Of a DNA stretch of 64,000 nt, positions 45,612 to 57,446 are shown in pieces. The stretch covers positions 25,561,255 to 25,625,254 of the forward strand of contig CM046008.1 in NCBI GenBank assembly GCA_025175895.1, read 5' to 3'. This stretch comes from Wurfbainia villosa. Its lineage: Eukaryota > Streptophyta > Magnoliopsida > Zingiberales > Zingiberaceae. A program made the translations under genes and the position numbers. The notes below the pieces were generated by a model that was not told the DNA's origin, searched no databases, and saw nothing but the letters and a program-made list of their open reading frames with translations. Numbering within the stretch: position 1 is the first letter of the stretch; every line of letters begins with the position of its first letter.

Positions 45612-46205
45612 ATGTCGACAAACACGAACACTCTCTCTCTGCGATCTGTCCTTGAGAAGGACAAGCTCAATGGAGCAAATTTCCTGGACTGGTACAGGAA
45701 CCTGAGAATTGTTCTCACCCAAGAAAGGAAGTTGTACGTCCTAGAGCAGCCCATTCCGGAGGCACCTCCTACCAATGCCTCGCGAGCTGACAAAGATGCT
45801 TACAAGAAGCATCAAGATGATGCATTAGATGTGTCATGTCTAATGCTCGCGACCATGAACTCTGAGCTTCAGAAGCAACACGAGTTCATGAATGCTTATG
45901 ATATGGTTGGACATCTTCGTCAACTATATCAAGGACAAGCTAGGCATGAGAGATATTAAGTCTCTAAGGCATTATTTGGGTCCAAAATGCAAGAAGGGAC
46001 TCCCGTAGATACATATGTACTCAAGATGATTGGGTACGTAGAAAACCTACAAAGGCTGGGATTCCCACTTGGCCAAGAGCTGGCCACTGACCTAATCTTG
46101 CAATCTTTGCCACAAGCCTTCAATCAATTTGTCATGAATTATAACATGAATGAAATTGATAAGCCATTCGAGATGCTCAAAGATGTTGAGAACTGCAGAG
46201 CTTAA
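45612..46205 (+). pseudogene. Copia gag (element B)
   Basis: The frame starts ATG at 45612, about 1.75 kb after the primer site, and reads SVLEKDKLNGANFLDWYRNL and VLTQERKLYVLEQPIP, a typical Angela/Tork-like gag opening. LMLATMNSELQKQHE and QEGTPVDTYVLKMIGYVENL follow. One stop at 45957 (TAA where relatives have Glu-type GAA) splits it, and near 46180 an extra A in AAAGATG shifts the frame into the 46150-46770 reading. Otherwise it is well preserved. It forms the particle shell and binds element RNA. Confidence 0.85.
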
Positions 46206-46705
46206 CCTTAAGAAGGGTAAATCTGACACCATTTTGATGGTGCAGAAGAAGAAAGGCAAGGGCAAGCCTAAAGGTCAGGGAAAGTCCCAAGCCAAGGGCA
46301 AAGGCAAAGAATTTAAACACAAAGGAGGGGTAGCCAAGGAAGGGGTTTGCTTCTTCTGCAAGGAAGCAGGACACTGGAAGCGTAACTGCAAGGCATACCT
46401 GGAAGATCTTAAGAAGAAGAGAAGTGAGACTTCTACTTCAGGTATAAATGTTATAGAAGTCAATCTATCTATTTCTTCATCATGGGTATTAGATACCGGA
46501 TGTGCATCTCACATTTGTACCAATGTGCAGGCGCTGAGAAATAGCAGGGCATTGACAAAGGGCGAGGTGGACCTACAAGTAGGCAATGGAGCAAGGGTTG
46601 CTGCTGTTGCTGTAGGAACTTATGATCTATCTCTGCCCTCTGGGCTTGTATTAGAATTAGATGAATGTTGTTATGTGCCTGCTTTAACTAAGAACATCAT
46701 TTCCT
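46206..46705 (+). pseudogene. Zinc knuckle and protease (element B)
   Basis: A Lys/Gly-rich linker is followed by an intact knuckle CFFCKEAGHWKRNC (CX2CX4HX4C) near 46348-46390. The aspartic protease motif WVLDTGCASHICTN follows near 46483. LDECCYVPALTKNIIS then leads to integrase. The frame shifts near 46700, where NIIS.. is followed by a short deletion and integrase continues in another frame. The protease would cut the Gag-Pol precursor. Confidence 0.85.
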
Positions 46706-47722
46706 TTGTTGGACAAGAAAGGATTTTCATTTATAATAAAGAACAAATGTTGTTCAGTTTATTTAAATGATATGTTCTATTGTAGTGCACCTCTAATGAA
46801 CGGACTCTACTTTCTAGACTTAGAGAGCCCTATCTATAACATAAGTACCAAGAGGTTCAAGTCAAATGAGTTGAACCAAACTTATCTTTGGCATTGTCGC
46901 TTAGGTCACATAAATGAGAGTCGCTTATCTCAGCTCCATAAGGATGGGCTGCTAGACTCATTTGATTTTGAATCATATGAGACATGCGAGTCTTGCCTTT
47001 TAGGCAAGATGACCAATACTCCCTTTAGTGGACATAGCGAAAGAGCAACAGATTTGTTAGGACTTATACATAGTGATGTATGTGGTCCTTTCAATGTTGC
47101 TGCTAGAGGTGGTTACAGGTACTTCATTACATTTACTGATGACTTCAGTAGATATGGTTATGTGTATCTTATGACACATAAATCTGAATCCTTTGAAAAG
47201 TTCAAAGAATTCAAGAATGAAGTACAAAACCAGCTTGGCAAGAGTATTAAGATACTTCGATCAGATCGAGGTGGTGAATACCTTAGCCATGAGTTTCGTG
47301 ACTATCTAGCTGAGTGTGGGATTCTATCCCAACTCACTCCTCCTGGAACACCACAGTGGAATGGTGTATCCGAAAGGAGGAATCGTACCCTATTGGATAT
47401 GGTACGATCTATGATGAGTCACACAAATCTTCCTATATCCTTTTGGGGATATGCTCTGGATACAGCAGCCTTTACCCTTAACCGTGTACCATCCAAGGCT
47501 GTGGTAAAGACACCATATACGATATGGACAGGAAAAAATCCCAAGATGTCTTTTATGAGGATTTGGGGTTGTGAGGCTTACGTTCGACGTCAAGTCTCAG
47601 ACAAACTGGGACCCAAATTCGATAGGTGCTATTTTGTTGGATATCCCAAGGATACAAAGGGATATTACTTCTACATTCCCAGTCAGCACAAAGTGTTTGT
47701 GGCAGTGGCTGGGTTTTTCTAG
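46706..47722 (+). pseudogene. Copia integrase (element B)
   Basis: The 338-codon open frame contains the zinc-binding site (HCRLGHINES...CESCLLGKM) and catalytic acidic positions: Asp in HSDVCGPF, Asp in FTDDFSRYGY, Glu in VSERRNRTLLDM. It also has FWGYALDTAAFTLNRVPSK, YTIWTGKNPKMSF and VGYPKDTKGYYFYIP. All key integrase residues are present. The frame breaks around 47700 and continues in 47626-48012 (FLERDFVSRKTSGS). It is the best-preserved integrase in the window. Confidence 0.88.
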
Positions 47723-48008
47723 AAAGGGATTTTGTTTCTAGAAAAACTAGTGGGAGTACCTTCGATCTTGAAGAAATTCAAGATAAGGACCATAGCACTG
47801 AGGCCTTGATGGAGGTTGAACAGGAACCACAAAGTGTTGTGGGTGATGAGGTTGTTGCACAAAGAGTTGTGGAACAACCACCTGTTCAAGTAGACCTACC
47901 TCTTCGCAGTCCGAGGGTCACGTCGTCGGCTGAGAGATACTCATTTCTCTTGTCCGACCATGATGACGTTATGCTCATTGAGAATGAGCCTACCTCCTAT
48001 CGAAGTGC

Positions 48009-48990
48009 GTGATGAGCCCAGATTCTCGAGAAATGGCTAGACGCCATGAGATCCGAGATGGAATCCATGTACACTAACCAAGTATGGACTTTGGTTGATC
48101 CACGAAGGGGTCAAACCCATTGGGTGTAAGTGGGTCTTTAGGAGAAAGACCGACATGGATGGACTTACGATACCTATAAGGGCCGATTGGTGGCTAAAGG
48201 TTTCAAGCAAATTCATGGTATTGACTATGATGAAACCTTTTCTCCAGTGGCGATGTTTAAGTCCATTCGGATCTTGCTTGCTATTGCAGCATACCACGAT
48301 TATGAGATTTGGCAGATGGATGTCAAAACCGTGTTTCTGAATGGAAACTTAATCGAGGATGTGTACATGACACAACCTGAGGGTTTTGTAGATCCACAGC
48401 ATACTGGGAAGGTATGCAAGCTGCAAAGGTCCATTTATGGGCTAAAGCAAGCTTCTCGGAGCTGGAATCTTCGATTCGATGATGCGATCAAACAGTTTGG
48501 TTTCATCAAGAATGAAGATGAACCCTGTGTCTACAAGAGGGTCAATGGGAATACAGTTGTCTTCCTTGTATTGTATGTGGATGACATACTGCTCATTGGG
48601 AATGACATCCCTTCGCTACAGTCTGTGAAGACTTGGCTCGGGACGTGCTTCTCAATGAAAGACTTAGGTGAAGCAGCCTGTATTCTAGGTATCAAGATCT
48701 ATAGAGATAGATCTAAGAGATTGCTTGGCCTAAGTCAGAGTACATACATTGACACGGTATTACTTCGGTTTGCCATGCAGAATTCCAAGAAAGGACTTCT
48801 GCCGATGTCACATGTTGTGAGTCTTTCGAAGACTCAAAGTCCCTCTTCTAGAGAGGAGAGAGACCGCATGGATAAGATCCCTTACGCATCTGCTATAGGA
48901 TCTATCATGTACGCCATCTATGTGTACTCTCCGATGTCTCGTATGCTTTGAGCATGACGAGTAGATACCGATCGAGATCCGGTGAGCATC
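48009..48990 (+). pseudogene. Copia reverse transcriptase (element B)
   Basis: The opening (48009-48190) is frameshifted. From 48187 the 254-codon frame reads MVAKGFKQIHGIDYDETFSP, QMDVKTVFLNGNL, VYMTQPEGF, SIYGLKQASRSWNLRFDDAI and LYVDDILLIGNDI, with YVDD at 48574-48585. CFSMKDLGEAACILGIKIY follows, then NSKKGLLPMSH and SIMYAIYVYS, where small losses break the frame. The polymerase core is intact in that frame, so the damage is at the two ends. Confidence 0.88.
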
Positions 48991-49390
48991 ATCGATAGTA
49001 CAAGAATATTCTTAAGTACTTGAGAAGGACTAAAGAATATTTCTTGATATTTGAGGCGATGAGGAGCTAGTCAGAAGGGTTACAATGATGCACTTTCAAA
49101 CCCACTGGGATGATTATAGATCGCAATGTGGTTCGTGTTTTGCTTGAATAGGTAGCACTGTGAGCTGGAAGAGTTCCTTGCAGGTCTCTGTTATTGATTC
49201 TACAACAGAGGCCGAATATATCGGTGCTTCCATCTCATTCGTGTGATTGTCGATCGTGTAGATGTGAAGATTTGCAGTGTACCCACAGAGGCTAACATCG
49301 CAGATCCCTTGACCAAGGCTTTGTACGAAAAAGCATGATGGTCACACTAGGTCATTGGGTATTAGATACTACGGTGATTGGCACTAGTGC
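48991..49390 (+). pseudogene. Copia RNase H (element B, internal deletion)
   Basis: KNILKYLRRTKEYFLIFE and a TEAEYIG block are followed near 49230 by a jump straight to text corresponding to the end of the domain. Element E (20909-21079) keeps about 165 bp here, including the CDN acidic motif, that B lacks. The missing block removes catalytic positions. The purine tract (AGTGGGAGAT, to 49401) follows. Confidence 0.8.
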
Positions 49391-49401
49391 TAGTGGGAGA
49401 T

Positions 49402-51181
49402 TGTTAGTGAAAGCCCTAGAGCCAATCATGTGATGATTGTTGTATGGACTTTATTGTATCATATTCCTATTTATAAAGGCATGGTTATTATATTTACTTG
49501 TATTGGTACCAAATAACTAAATATAATAATGTCCTTGAGTAGTAGGTTCTTATCTATATCAATCGATTGGTTGAATCGATAATGAGATGATATAGAGAAC
49601 ACTACTCTTAATCATTCCTAGTCGAGTATTAACATTGAGGGACAATGTTAATGCGTAGAGACTAGCATGTAGGTCAACAAGATGACTTGATCTCACAAGT
49701 CATGGATATGAGATATCAAGTTGACACATGGGTATGCATTGGAGAATGTATATTGAATGACCCGCCATGAGAAAGTATCATGGATCGTTATATGAGTGTC
49801 ATATACTTTCTCATGTGGCTATTAGTATGACTATTAGTCCTTAGACCTGAAGTCACCATGGTTCCCTACATAATGAGTTGCATACTTTGGTTTCACAAAC
49901 GCCACCCGTAAATGGGTGGACTATAAAGGCGACATCGGGTATGTAACAAATTATGCGAGGGATGTGAGTGATGTAGATGGGATCTATCCTCTCCTATATG
50001 ACGGGTGACATCGATATTCTTGATAGAGTGAGACCACGTGCATGGCCATGCCCAAATGAGTCAATATGAGATATTGAGCTCATTTGATTAGAGTGAGTCT
50101 ACTTGGAGTTCAAGATTTAGATTGTACCGAGGATGACACGGTCTATGCCTCGATTGGTCAATCTAGATGTCAAGGATAGAGGGACATTGTCACATATTGT
50201 GAGAGTCACAATTAGTAGTCACAAAGGTGATGTTGGAGCTCAACATTCTTGTAACTTGGGTAGCAATGATGTGTTGCTAGATACCGCTCATTGCTTATGT
50301 TCCTAAATCGGTTTAGGACATTGCCAACTTTACAAGAACCTATAGGGTCACACACATAAGAGCAATTAGATGGAGATTAGGTTCATATGATGAACCATGA
50401 GGATTAGGTTCATGGGATGAACCAAATTGGATTAAGAGTAATCCAAATTAGACTAATTGAGTTAGACTCAAGTTGATTCAAGTGTTGAATGAGTCTAATT
50501 GAGATTTGATTCATCAAATCAATTTAAATTAATGAATAGAGATTCATTATATTAAATTGACTTGAGTCAAGTGGTTAGATTTGATCAACCATGGGAGATT
50601 AGAGGTCAAGTTTGACTTGACTTGAGAGGGAAGATGAAAGGTCAAGTTTGACTTGACCAAATGCCATGTCATATGATGACTAGGCATGGCCGGCCAATGA
50701 TGATGCTCCACATCATCATTGACTTTGTCAATTGGTGCCACCTCATGAGGGAGACCAAGGGACATGGGAGTTACATGCATGCATGTAACTCCCTCTCCTT
50801 GAAGTGGCCGGCCACTTTAGGGGTTTCATTAGATGAAATTCATTTGGGTGAGTTAATTCCAACTTCATCTTCTTCCTTGGAACCTTTTCTCTCAAGCTCT
50901 CCCTCTCCCATCCCTCTCTTTGGCCGAACCAACCAAGGGAGTGCTAGAACACTTTAAGGCATTTCTCTCCACCTATTGCTTGTGTGGATACCATAGAGGA
51001 GTGTGCACTTGACACTCTCGAGTTCCGGCGAACTTTTGGACGAGCGGGATAAGCGAAGGGCGTCGCTACGAGGGTAACGTTCTAACCTCTTAGATCTAAG
51101 GTAGATCTAGGATTTCTGTAAGCACATACATGTAATTATAGGCTACTGAGGTTGCAGCGGTTTTGTCGGAAAAACCTAACA
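49402..51181 (+). repeat. 3' LTR of element B
   Basis: TGTTAGTGAAAGCCC to AACCTAACA. Nearly the same as the 5' LTR, with scattered one- to few-base losses. The last 50 bases or so differ from the 5' LTR end. GCTTG follows at 51182. Confidence 0.9.
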
Positions 51182-51186
51182 GCTTG

Positions 51187-52150
51187 ACCATCTATCTCGG
51201 CAAATAACTTTGAACTGAAACCATCACTCATCCATATGATCTAGCAGAGTCAATTCAGGGGAGCTATGATTGAAGACCCGAACTGGCACTTGGAATCATT
51301 CTTAGAAATCTGCTCAATGATAAAGATAAATGGAGTCCCTGTGGACGCGATCCACCTGAGCTTATTCTCGTTCTCATTACGGGATAAGGCTAAGGCATAG
51401 CTTCACTCCTGGCCCTCAGGAAGCATTACTGAATGAGAGCAATGCGAGCAGCAATTCTTGAACAAATACTTCCCACCTAGCAAGACTGCTCACATGCGCC
51501 ACCTAATCACAAGCTTCCGTCAGAAGGAAGGGGAGTCACTATTTGAAGCTTGGGATCGCTACAAGGGGCTACTCTACCAATGACCCCACCACGGATTGGA
51601 AAGGTGGCTGGTGATCCACATCTTCTACAATGGGATCATGTACGCCATGAAGATGTCCCTGGATTCTGTTGCAGAAGGAGCACTTATGAATAAGACCATA
51701 GAGGAAGCGGAAGAGCTAATAGAAGAGGTGGCCCAGATCCACCATCAATGGGCTTCCGAACATGGTCACCTATCTCCTGCGGCAGGACGATATGCTGTCA
51801 ACTCCGTTGACCACCTAATAGCAAGGATGGACGCGCTCGACAGATGGTTTGACTCTTTAAATCCTGCATTTGCATGCACGGCCATTGACTCTAGAGAAAG
51901 AGCGACAACATATCTGGAAGACCACTATGGAGGGTAGGGAACCTCAAAAGAGAAGATTGAGCATGTTGATGCGGTTGAGGACTATAATCAAAGGCCCAAA
52001 AACCCATACTCCAGTACCTACAATCCCAGATGGAGGAATCACCCGAATTTCTCCTATAAGAATAACTCGGGGAACTTCCAACCATCATGAGGGTATGGGC
52101 AGCAGCAGAGCAATGGGCAGCAGCAACAACAGAAGTCTAGATTGGAACTG
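51187..52150 (+). pseudogene. Athila-1 gag, 3' piece
   Basis: Gag resumes at TISANNFELKP-like text and reads PLEICS-type and LSLFSFSLRDKAKA-like blocks with stops, FLNKYFPPSKTAHMRHLI, then ERWLVIHIFYNGI, EEAEELIEEVA and an Asn/Tyr-rich end related to NPYSN.YNP.WR.HPNFSY. Stops fall at several places (for example where W of KAWLHS should be, near 51399). It is the typical Athila gag, split by element B. Confidence 0.85.
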
Positions 52151-52449
52151 ATGATGGAAGACTTCATTGCTACCCAAACTAAGGTCAATGCAAAATTTCA
52201 TCGCCAACATCAAATATCTGAAGAGTCACTCAGAGACTTGAAGGCCACTGTCGACAGTCTTGCAAGTCACATAAAGATGTTGGAGACACAAGTGGCCCAG
52301 ATAGCCCTATCCGTGTCATAACCTATAAAGAGCTCTCCATTACTACCCGAGCCGAATCAAGCTAAGGAGGAAGGAGTATACAATGAGGGAGTGGGACAGA
52401 GTAGCAGATTCGCCAAGGGGTGTGCAACCATGATTTCCACCCTACCTGA

Positions 52450-53011
52450 CTAAGCTGAAATTGAAGATAAGATTCCACCACAGCTTGAGGACCCCGGTGA
52501 ATTTTTTATCCCTTGCTCGATTTATGGGGAAAGCTTCAATGAAGCACTATGCGACTTGGGGTCATCAGTAAGTGTGATTCCCTATGCATACTATCTAAAG
52601 ATGAGACTGAATGTGCTCCAACCAGCGAATCTTGGTATTCGTATGGGGGATGACTCAATCAAGGAACTCGTCGGCTTGCAAGCACACATCCCTGTGGTTG
52701 TCAAGAACTTTGTGATCCATACAGATTTCATTATAATCGAGACAAGACCAAATCCCCAGAATCCCATCATCTTGGGAAGACCCTTTCTGGCGACTGTGGG
52801 GGTGTACATAGACGTAAAGGCACACCAGATCTCCTTGGAGGTAGATGGGGAGATCATCCTCTTCAGCCTATCCGAGTGTAGAACTCCCTTCCTATACGGC
52901 TTCACTATCAGCAGGGTAAAGTTGAGTCCACCAGAGGTAGATTCTGAGACAAATGAATGGAGGTTCACTGAACCTCAGAGCCAAGTTGATAATGAAGTTT
53001 GGTCGAGCTAA
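52450..53011 (+). pseudogene. Athila-1 protease, joined to a non-pol tail
   Basis: PPQLEDPGEFFIPCSIYGES, ALCDLGSSVSVIPYAYY and ILGRPFLATVGVYIDVK are the Athila aspartic protease with D-L-G-S-S in the active loop. Normally the frame then enters RT. Here it reads WRFTEPQSQVDNEVWSS and stops at 53011. About 20 bp later the Athila post-pol text CTTCTTGGGAGGCAACCCAA begins. RT, RNase H and integrase are therefore missing. Confidence 0.82.
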
Positions 53012-53018
53012 ACGACCT

Positions 53019-53454
53019 TAAACAAAGCACTTCTTGGGAGGCAACCCAAGTTTAGTTTTTAGGTTTTCCTTTGATTGTATTGCATGCATTTAGGTTAATT
53101 TGAACTTTGATTTCCATTTCATTTAGCATTAGGACCAGAAAGGAACTTTGCTAGGTAAAAATAAATCAATTTTTAGCTTACATAGCGTAACATGTGAGAA
53201 AATTCGGACCGTTGTGCATAAAAGGAGAGAAGAGTGTTTCCCCATGGTCGTACCCGACCAACCAGAGGCGCACACAGCCTGGCCATGTGTTTTCACACGG
53301 TCGTGGCATCTAGGGTTAAGTAGGGCACACTGTGTGTTTTCGCCCCATTTACACCATGTGTTTTGATTTTCTTGCCCTAGCCATGTGGATCCTTCATCCC
53401 CACCACCTAGAAGCCTTTTCAACCCTCTAGGAAGCCCAAAAAAGAAGTAAGGTT
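53019..53454 (+). other. Post-pol spacer of Athila-1
   Basis: It starts with CTTCTTGGGAGGCAACCCAA, the conserved Athila junction after pol. A TATA-like CATAAAAGG at 53216 and the G+C motifs GGCCATGTG...CACACGGTCGTGG follow at 53280-53305. No gene is seen. Confidence 0.55.
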
Positions 53455-53880
53455 GAGCAGGATTCAGGTACGTCAGCCTATACTTTTTTGGAGTTCAGAT
53501 CGCCCCTCGATGATATATACGCCGAGTAGCAGACGCAGAGACAGCAATGGGTGGAGTAGAGCGCCTACACCCAGGCGGAGTTTCAGGGCTTCCGGGAGCA
53601 CTTTCAGCGAGCCGAGGAGTTCTACGATGAGGCCCGCATCTACTTCCAGAAGGAGGCTACTCTTTGCTAGGTAGAGGCAGCCTACCACCAGGAGATGCAG
53701 CATCATATGCGAGACCAGCAGGCACAGTGGGCTAGGGAGGAGGAGCACCGAGTAGACGTTGCATCCACGAGCTCTCAGATTGACTACATGTACATGTGGC
53801 ATCAGCGGCTCAACAGCAGGTTCTCCTAGGATCCCGAGATGTCGAGGCTACTAGACTTTCCACCTCATCCACCATATTAG
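53455..53880 (+). pseudogene. Athila-1 env-like ORF, C-terminal remnant
   Basis: In mixed frames it reads HFQRAEEFYDEARIYFQKEAT, EAAYHQEMQHHMRDQQAQWAREEE and SSQIDYMYMWHQRLNSRFS, a helix-rich, Gln/Glu-rich tail. It aligns at its start with 60905-60958 of Athila-2 and lacks the upstream 1.1 kb with the ATHILA ORF-1 domain. The function of this second ORF in Athila elements is not established; 'env-like' refers to position. Confidence 0.65.
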
Positions 53881-54811
53881 AGGTATGCTTTCATTTAAGT
53901 TTGGGGGCCCCAAGTTTTGTTTTATTTTGTTTCTAGCAGTAGTTTCTTTCCTGAAGTTTTTATTTTAGTTAGCATTCATTTATTCATGCATTAGATGTTT
54001 AGTTTATTTCAACACTTAGTTTTTTCTACTTATAAGTTGCCTCAGTAGTATTTGTAAAAGTTTTCTTTATGAGTTGTTTCTATGGGTAGCTTAACTTCAT
54101 TTACCTCATAGTATTTTATTTTATTTGCTCTGAATGAATATTCTAGACTTACACTGGTTAGCTTTTATTTTACACCTACACATGATGAACATTCTGAAAG
54201 GTAGAGTCTAGTACATACCTAGTTATGATTCATCTCAGTAGTCTAGTACTTTGGAATCCATAAGTGACCCTAGATTTACCATTTTAGTTACTAAAGATGC
54301 TCAGATTATGGAAGCCCATTCGGAAAAATCAAAATCCCAAAAGAGAGAGAGAAAAAGAAATGAAAAAAAAAAGAAAAGAAAGAAGAAAAAGAGATTATGA
54401 GGGATTAAAAAAAATAATTGTCGTGGGTGGAAATGGTTAGGTGCCACTTTGAGACCGAGTTAGGTTACTGGGGAAACATCTACCAATTTCTCTCAATACC
54501 GAGCACACCTTTGAGACTTTGTGGTAGATCTAGGGAACGACCCTCGCTTTGGGCAAGTAAGTACCTAAGAATCGGAGACCTTAGGAAAGCTATAAGGTGA
54601 CGACTTAACTTATCATGGAATGAGTATCCCCTAAGAATATTCGCTTGGCCCAAGCACGGGGAGCTAACTTAGTGAATTTCTAGAACATATCTATTTTATT
54701 TTGATTGCAAATACCACTTGATAAATTTAGTTAACATGCTATGTATGGAACAATATCTTTTTAAAAAATTTCATGGCACCGAGGTTTGCTTGAGGACAAG
54801 CAAAGATTTAA
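53881..54811 (+). other. 3' untranslated part of Athila-1
   Basis: T-rich, then an A-rich stretch (54330-54420), with no gene. It ends in the purine tract before the 3' LTR. Confidence 0.6.
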
Positions 54812-54824
54812 AGTCTGGGGGAAT
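54812..54824 (+). other. Polypurine tract of Athila-1
   Basis: AGTCTGGGGGAAT precedes TGATGTGAGC, the usual Athila purine tract context. Confidence 0.8.
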
Positions 54825-55809
54825 TGATGTGAGCAAAACATATAGGGTTTTAGGAGTTGTTTTTGCTCACATCTCATTACATTTTATGTTTGTTTCATGC
54901 ATATTTCACTTTGTTTTGCATGTATTTCCTATTTTCTGATTCGGAGATATGCTCTTTGTACTTTTGTGCACAGGAGAGCATTTCATGAGAAAAGGCGCAC
55001 TTTTGGAGCAAAAGAAGGACATTTTGTAGTTGGACGCAGAAGGGAACACGGCCAGGGCGTGTGTCTACACACGCTCATGTTCAAAGGGAGAAAACGGGCA
55101 CCATAGCCTGACACACAACAAGGTCGTATGTTTTGACATGGTCGTGTGGCGGTCAGGTAGATTGACGCGATTAGGGATTTTTCCAAATTTCACAGCGATC
55201 TGGCATGATGTCTATATAATGGAAGCTCCACCCAAACCTTAGGGGAGGAGGAGGAGGAGGCACGACGACTGGGATGACACTCCGAAGTGCTAAAAAGCTT
55301 CAGGGACTCAGGACAGGGGAGAAGAACGACACCGGGGATCCAAATTCTACACTTCAACGCCAAAGAGAAGGGATGCATTGCATTATAATTCATATTTCTT
55401 ACACATTTATCATTGTTTCCATGAATTCCATAATGTTTTTTGATTCTCTTCTCGTATCCATGGAGTAGATTCTCTGATTCTCGGATTTGGGAGTAGTTTG
55501 TGTTGAGTAGAACATTGCTATTTCAAATATGTTTCTTGAAATTGTATTTGCAGTTGAATAATAGTTTAGATCTAAAGCTTTGTGTTTTGGTTTTCTATCT
55601 TCTGTATGTAGACGATACAAGCGGTGATAGTCCTTGTATTGCAAATTTAGGGGATATTAGGAGGAACCTAAGGGTTGGCCTCATCTCCTGCAACTATGGA
55701 TAAAAGGATGCGATAAAGTCGGTAATGTATCTCATTTCCGATTCGTCGCAGGGATCGATTCGGCATCCTCGTACCGACTATCCTGTCCTGAGGCTAGGGG
55801 ATGACCTGG
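54825..55809 (+). repeat. 3' LTR of Athila-1, truncated
   Basis: It matches 34566-35543, ending at ATGACCTGG. In the 5' LTR the text continues into CATGGCAGAGG. Here TGATGTGAGC of Athila-2 begins. Confidence 0.88.
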
Positions 55810-57174
55810 TGATGTGAGCAAAACATATAGGGTTTTAGGAGTAATTTTCGCTCACATCTTATTACATTTTGTGATAGTTTCATGCATATGTTACTCAGTT
55901 TTTCCATGCATTTCCTATTTCCAGTTCGGAGGTCTGCTCATTGTTCTTTTGTATGTAGGTTGGCTTTTCGAGCAAAAAAGATGCGTTTTCAGAGCGAAAG
56001 AAGGACATTTCATGCTAAACATAGAGTGGGACACGGGCAGGGCATGTGGATTCACACGACCGTGTCCGATGGGCGAAGATCAGCACACCAAGGCCTCACA
56101 CAACCTGGCCATGTGAAAACACACGGCCGTGTGGCGGCCCGATGGAGTTGCACGACTAGGGTTTTTTCCCAATTTCACAACGGTTCGAGGTGACGTCTAT
56201 ATAAGGATGGCTCCGCCCAAACCCTAGAGGAGGCACGACGGCTAGGACGACACGCTGAAGCCCTAAAAAGCTTCGGTAACTCGCAGCGGGGAGGAGGAAC
56301 GTCGCTGGAGGTCCACCACTTGCAATACAACACCAGAGAGAAGGTCACAACGCATTGTAATCTCTATTTCTTCACTCTCTTTCTATTGTAATTGAACTTA
56401 AACATGTGTTGTGATTCTTCATTCAAGTTTATGGAGTAGAACTTTTGATTCTAGGATTAGGGAGTAGCTTGTGTTCATAGACAATGTTGATTCATATTAA
56501 ATTCTAGCCAAAAGTTTGATTTGACAATTGGATGTTGCTCTTTATTATACCTAAGTGTATTTGGCTTTCTTTCCACTGTGCTTAGGCGATACGAGGTGGT
56601 GACAACACTCGCAATCTAGATTTAGGAGGTTTGATCAAGGAACCTAGGGGTAAACCTGACCTCCCGTAATTGCCGGGAGAAGGGAGCGGTGGAATCGGAA
56701 ACGGTCCACCGCAAGGATTGATTTGGCATCCTCGTACCCTCTATCCCATCCTTTTGGGTGAGGATAGCTCCCGGTGAATGCGGCGGCTCTGCAGGAGAGT
56801 GTATGATGTCCCTTCCCCTAAACCGTAAGTAGAAGTTTAGACGACGCCAATTGACAATGTTGTTCTGTGGTACACAAGTGAAATCGAAGTCTTAGAATTG
56901 CCTTTTTAAGACCCCGGCATACTCTTTTCCTCCTCTGTGTGACACCGCACTGAGTAGGGTCCTCCGAAGTCCTCACCAACTAACTCTCACTAAGATTTCG
57001 TTCGAACAATCGCAACCACTTAGCGTATTGGTACTCGAATCCCAGTCCCTATGGGATCGATAATCTATTTATACTTGACGACATTCGTGCACTTACGTAC
57101 CTTGAGCGTGAGCGCATACTTTGAGTCTTCGACGGTCTCCGTCACGAGATTTAAGGTCGCGACCGTGCGCATCA
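55810..57174 (+). repeat. 5' LTR of Athila-2
   Basis: 1365 bp, TGATGTGAGC to GCGCATCA, clearly diverged from the Athila-1 LTRs. TATATAAG at 56198. The motif ACACGGCCGTGTGGCGGCC is at about 56120, 70-80 bases upstream of the TATA box. Confidence 0.87.
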
Positions 57175-57180
57175 TGTTTT

Positions 57181-57198
57181 TGGTGCCATTGCCGAGGA
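57181..57198 (+). other. Athila-2 primer-binding site (Asp tRNA, mutated)
   Basis: TGGTGCCATTGCCGAGGA has three changes from the site in Athila-1. Confidence 0.8.
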
Positions 57199-57446
57199 CT
57201 GTCGATTCGATATCAATCGAATGGTGGTAGATTAGATCAGACTTAGGATTAGATTAATTTCCTGCTTTATTTTTCTTTTTGTTTATTTTATTTGCTTTAG
57301 TTTTATTTTCCATATTTAGATTTAGTTTTTATTTTTCAGTAGTAGTTTCCTGTTTACTTATTACAATCTTAGGTTTTTATTTATTAGATTTATTTTCTGC
57401 TTTAGCGTAAGGTTAGCACTCTTACTTTTGTGTGTTGGTTCGTCGT

